Shown here one piece after another: positions 62,656 to 64,000 of a stretch of DNA of 64,000 nt; position 1 is the first letter of the stretch; each line of letters starts with the position of its first letter. Location of the stretch: NCBI GenBank assembly GCA_963843525.1, contig CAWJKM010000009.1, positions 186,001 to 250,000 of the forward strand, written 5' to 3'. The translations under genes were made by a program, and so were the position numbers. This DNA is from DATJPR01 sp963843525. GTDB taxonomy: Bacteria > Bacteroidota > Ignavibacteria > UBA10030 > UBA6906. The notes below the pieces were generated by a model that made no database searches, was not told where the DNA came from, and saw nothing but the letters and a program-made list of their open reading frames with translations.

Positions 62656-63606
62656 CTAACCTCCTATCGCAACGGAAAATCCGGCTCGCCGGAATTCTTC
62701 GACGATGGTATTCATTCGCACTTCCGGGACCGGCCCGGAGTCGAGAGATGGGACATCCATCCCAATCCGGTGCGCCTTCTCTTTTCCGAACTCATGGTAG
62801 GGAAGAAGATGAACCGTGTTGATCGACGTACGGCCTTGAAGGTACTGGATCATGGCCTGAATATTCGCCTCATGGTCGTTCACTCCGGGGATCACGGGCA
62901 TCCGGACGATCACCGGCTTCCCGGAACGGCAAAGGGTTTCAAGATTCTCGAGGATGCGTTCGTTGCCCACGCCCGTAAAACGCCGGTGGGCCTCGCTGTC
63001 CATCAATTTGAGGTCGTAAAGATAAAGATCCGCCAGGGGGAGGACCGACGCGAAGGTCTCTTGAGAACAAAACCCTGTCGTCTCGACCGCCGTATGGATA
63101 CGGTATTCCCGACAGGCTTCAAGTGCCGCGCGCAGGAATTCTGCGTGAAGAAGCGGCTCGCCCCCGGAGAATGTGACTCCCCCGCCCGACTGATCATAGA
63201 AGGGCCGGTCCTTCAGGATTTCCTTCATGAGATCGTCGACGGTCATATCCACTCCGACCTGTTCCCGAGCTTCGGAGTAGCATGTGCTGGTGCATTCGCC
63301 GCATGATTCGCAGTGATCCCGTACCGGCAGGTACCGGTCGCCGCGTTTTTCGATCGCGTCATTGGGACAGATGGCAAAACAATTGCCGCAGCGCACACAC
63401 CGGTCCTCGCGGAAGGAAAACTCCACCTCGGATCTTTGACCTTCAGGATTGTGACACCAGGAACAATGGAGAGGGCACCCCTTCAGGAAGACGGTGGTCC
63501 GGATTCCCGGACCGTCGTGGACACAGTAGCGCATAACATTGAACACGACCCCGGTCAGTGCTTCGGGTGTCGACTGCGGGGAGGGAGAAGAAGAAGATTC
63601 GTGCAT
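62656..63606 (-). CDS. Glycyl radical enzyme activase (HypE-like)
   Basis: This 316-aa radical SAM enzyme installs the glycyl radical on the neighbouring dehydratase. CPLHCSWC (44-51) is the CxxxCxxC radical SAM site. It is followed by two ferredoxin-type 4Fe-4S clusters (C70, C73, C76, C80 and C99, C102, C105, C109), as in the glycerol/hydroxyproline dehydratase activases rather than pyruvate formate-lyase activase. FSGGEPLLH lies in the SAM-binding region. The first 18 residues are Ser/Pro-rich and perhaps not native; ATG 63606 has a weak ribosome binding site. Confidence 0.9.
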   Translation of the reverse strand: MHESSSSPSPQSTPEALTGVVFNVMRYCVHDGPGIRTTVFLKGCPLHCSWCHNPEGQRSEVEFSFREDRCVRCGNCFAICPNDAIEKRGDRYLPVRDHCESCGECTSTCYSEAREQVGVDMTVDDLMKEILKDRPFYDQSGGGVTFSGGEPLLHAEFLRAALEACREYRIHTAVETTGFCSQETFASVLPLADLYLYDLKLMDSEAHRRFTGVGNERILENLETLCRSGKPVIVRMPVIPGVNDHEANIQAMIQYLQGRTSINTVHLLPYHEFGKEKAHRIGMDVPSLDSGPVPEVRMNTIVEEFRRAGFSVAIGG

Positions 63607-63737
63607 TCTTTGTGTAAATTACCAGGATGGATGTCGCAAATGCCGCAGTCCGAAGCCTTCCGGCCGAAGCAAAGCTAAAAGTAAGACTTGTGAAAAGGGA
63701 AGGAAAAAGAAAGCGGTATGCAGTGGTGGTTCTGCTT

Positions 63738-63828
63738 TCCCCTGTCCCCTGTTAACTGTTTACTGTCCACTGTTTACTGTCCACTGTCTACTGTCTACTG
63801 TCCCCTGTCCACTGTTTACTGTCTACTG
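63738..63828 (+). repeat. Degenerate 7-bp tandem repeat (TCYACTG), 13 units
   Basis: Thirteen units in strict 7-bp phase: TCCCCTG (twice), TTAACTG, TTTACTG, TCCACTG, TTTACTG, TCCACTG, TCTACTG (twice), TCCCCTG, TCCACTG, TTTACTG and TCTACTG. The unit is the reverse complement of the GACAGTR array near 47.2 kb. Confidence 0.88.
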
Positions 63829-64000
63829 ACCCAATTTACGCGTCTTTTTCCCCAGAGGCAACACGCATCCTGGCGATCCCCTTCTCTCGCGGCTAATCGG
63901 TCCACGATGAAAAGCGTTGCCGTCAATGCAACGACGGGAAGAGATTGGACAACGGGAAACACAGGAACAAACGAAGTAACGGCGCCGGCAGGCGGGGATG
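63816..64000 (-). CDS. Possible C-terminal end of a membrane protein gene (runs off the window)
   Basis: The minus-strand frame is open from the right edge to a TAA inside the repeat array. It contains a hydrophobic stretch (VVQSLPVVALTATLFIVDRL) followed by a charged, Cys-containing tail, which resembles the end of a membrane protein. With 61 codons and no start in view it could also be chance. Confidence 0.25.
   Translation of the reverse strand, partial: SPPAGAVTSFVPVFPVVQSLPVVALTATLFIVDRLAAREGDRQDACCLWGKRRVNWVSRQ

Larger units (their letters stand above)
63607..64000. other. Edge region with heptad repeat
   Basis: The part from 63607 to 63737 has no supported gene. It is followed by the repeat at 63738-63828, and a low-confidence frame on the minus strand to the right edge. 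Confidence 0.5.

Noticed and set aside
63901..64000. Plus-strand gene starting at ATG 63907
   Set aside because: There is no ribosome binding site and the translation looks low in family signal; the minus-strand frame is only slightly more plausible.

Overview
This window looks like a chromosomal segment of a GC-rich member of the FCB group, probably Bacteroidota/Ignavibacteria-like. Three secreted proteins end in the type IX secretion (T9SS type A) signature built around NYPNPFNPTT. There are SusC-like TonB receptor, outer-membrane barrel and lipoprotein genes, and one upstream region carries the Bacteroidota-type TTG/TAnnTTTG promoter. Most genes have clear GGAGG-type ribosome binding sites. 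The glycyl-radical dehydratase and the non-classical thioredoxin reductase suggest an anaerobic or microaerophilic life style. No rRNA, tRNA, insertion sequence, prophage or CRISPR array was seen.

Layout. 1-4.0 kb: the end of a TPR protein, a small proline-rich protein, a GAF/sigma54 activator and a small secreted helical-repeat protein. 4.1-6.5 kb: a redox island with thioredoxin reductase lacking the usual NADPH-phosphate motif, an atypical thioredoxin, a Cys-bearing DUF6132 membrane protein and OsmC. 6.8-15.4 kb: a double-domain M16 peptidase and a very large propeller/PAS/GAF hybrid histidine kinase carrying one frameshift. 15.7-22.5 kb: secreted SGNH hydrolase, lipoprotein, DoxX plus thioredoxin-like pair, and a DUF4838 glycosidase-like protein.

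22.7-27.1 kb is the most interesting block. It is a cysteine/sulfur operon on the minus strand in transcription order: cysteine-rich leader ORF, terminator hairpin, thiosulfate sulfurtransferase, 76-aa unknown, CysM, Mec-type JAMM peptidase, and one polypeptide that fuses a CysO-like sulfur carrier, a MoeB/ThiF E1 domain and a rhodanese. Together these encode a thiocarboxylate-dependent cysteine synthesis route. The leader looks like a ribosome-stalling transcription attenuator.

27.2-35.7 kb: a frameshifted T9SS protein, a Memo-AMMECR1 fusion with its radical SAM partner (AmmeMemoRadiSam system) around a membrane spermidine-synthase-like protein, a DUF2231-like membrane protein and an alpha/beta hydrolase. 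35.7-53.3 kb: secreted glycan-active proteins (GH172-like DUF2961, a glycosidase-like barrel fused to an FGE-like domain, GH47-like mannosidase), a lipoprotein-TonB receptor-T9SS operon (receptor frameshifted), an esterase/cupin divergent pair and two tandem WG-repeat proteins. 53.5-63.6 kb: a T9SS protein, a pair of DUF3857/transglutaminase paralogues (one with catalytic residues lost), a thioesterase with a probable CTG start, and a HypD-like glycyl radical dehydratase with its activase.

Intergenic gaps carry a dispersed family of degenerate 7-bp tandem repeats (YACTGTC/GACAGTR and relatives) at five places. Three otherwise intact genes each contain what reads as one inserted base. Coordinates and motifs were read by eye; family names rest on motif recognition, not on a search.
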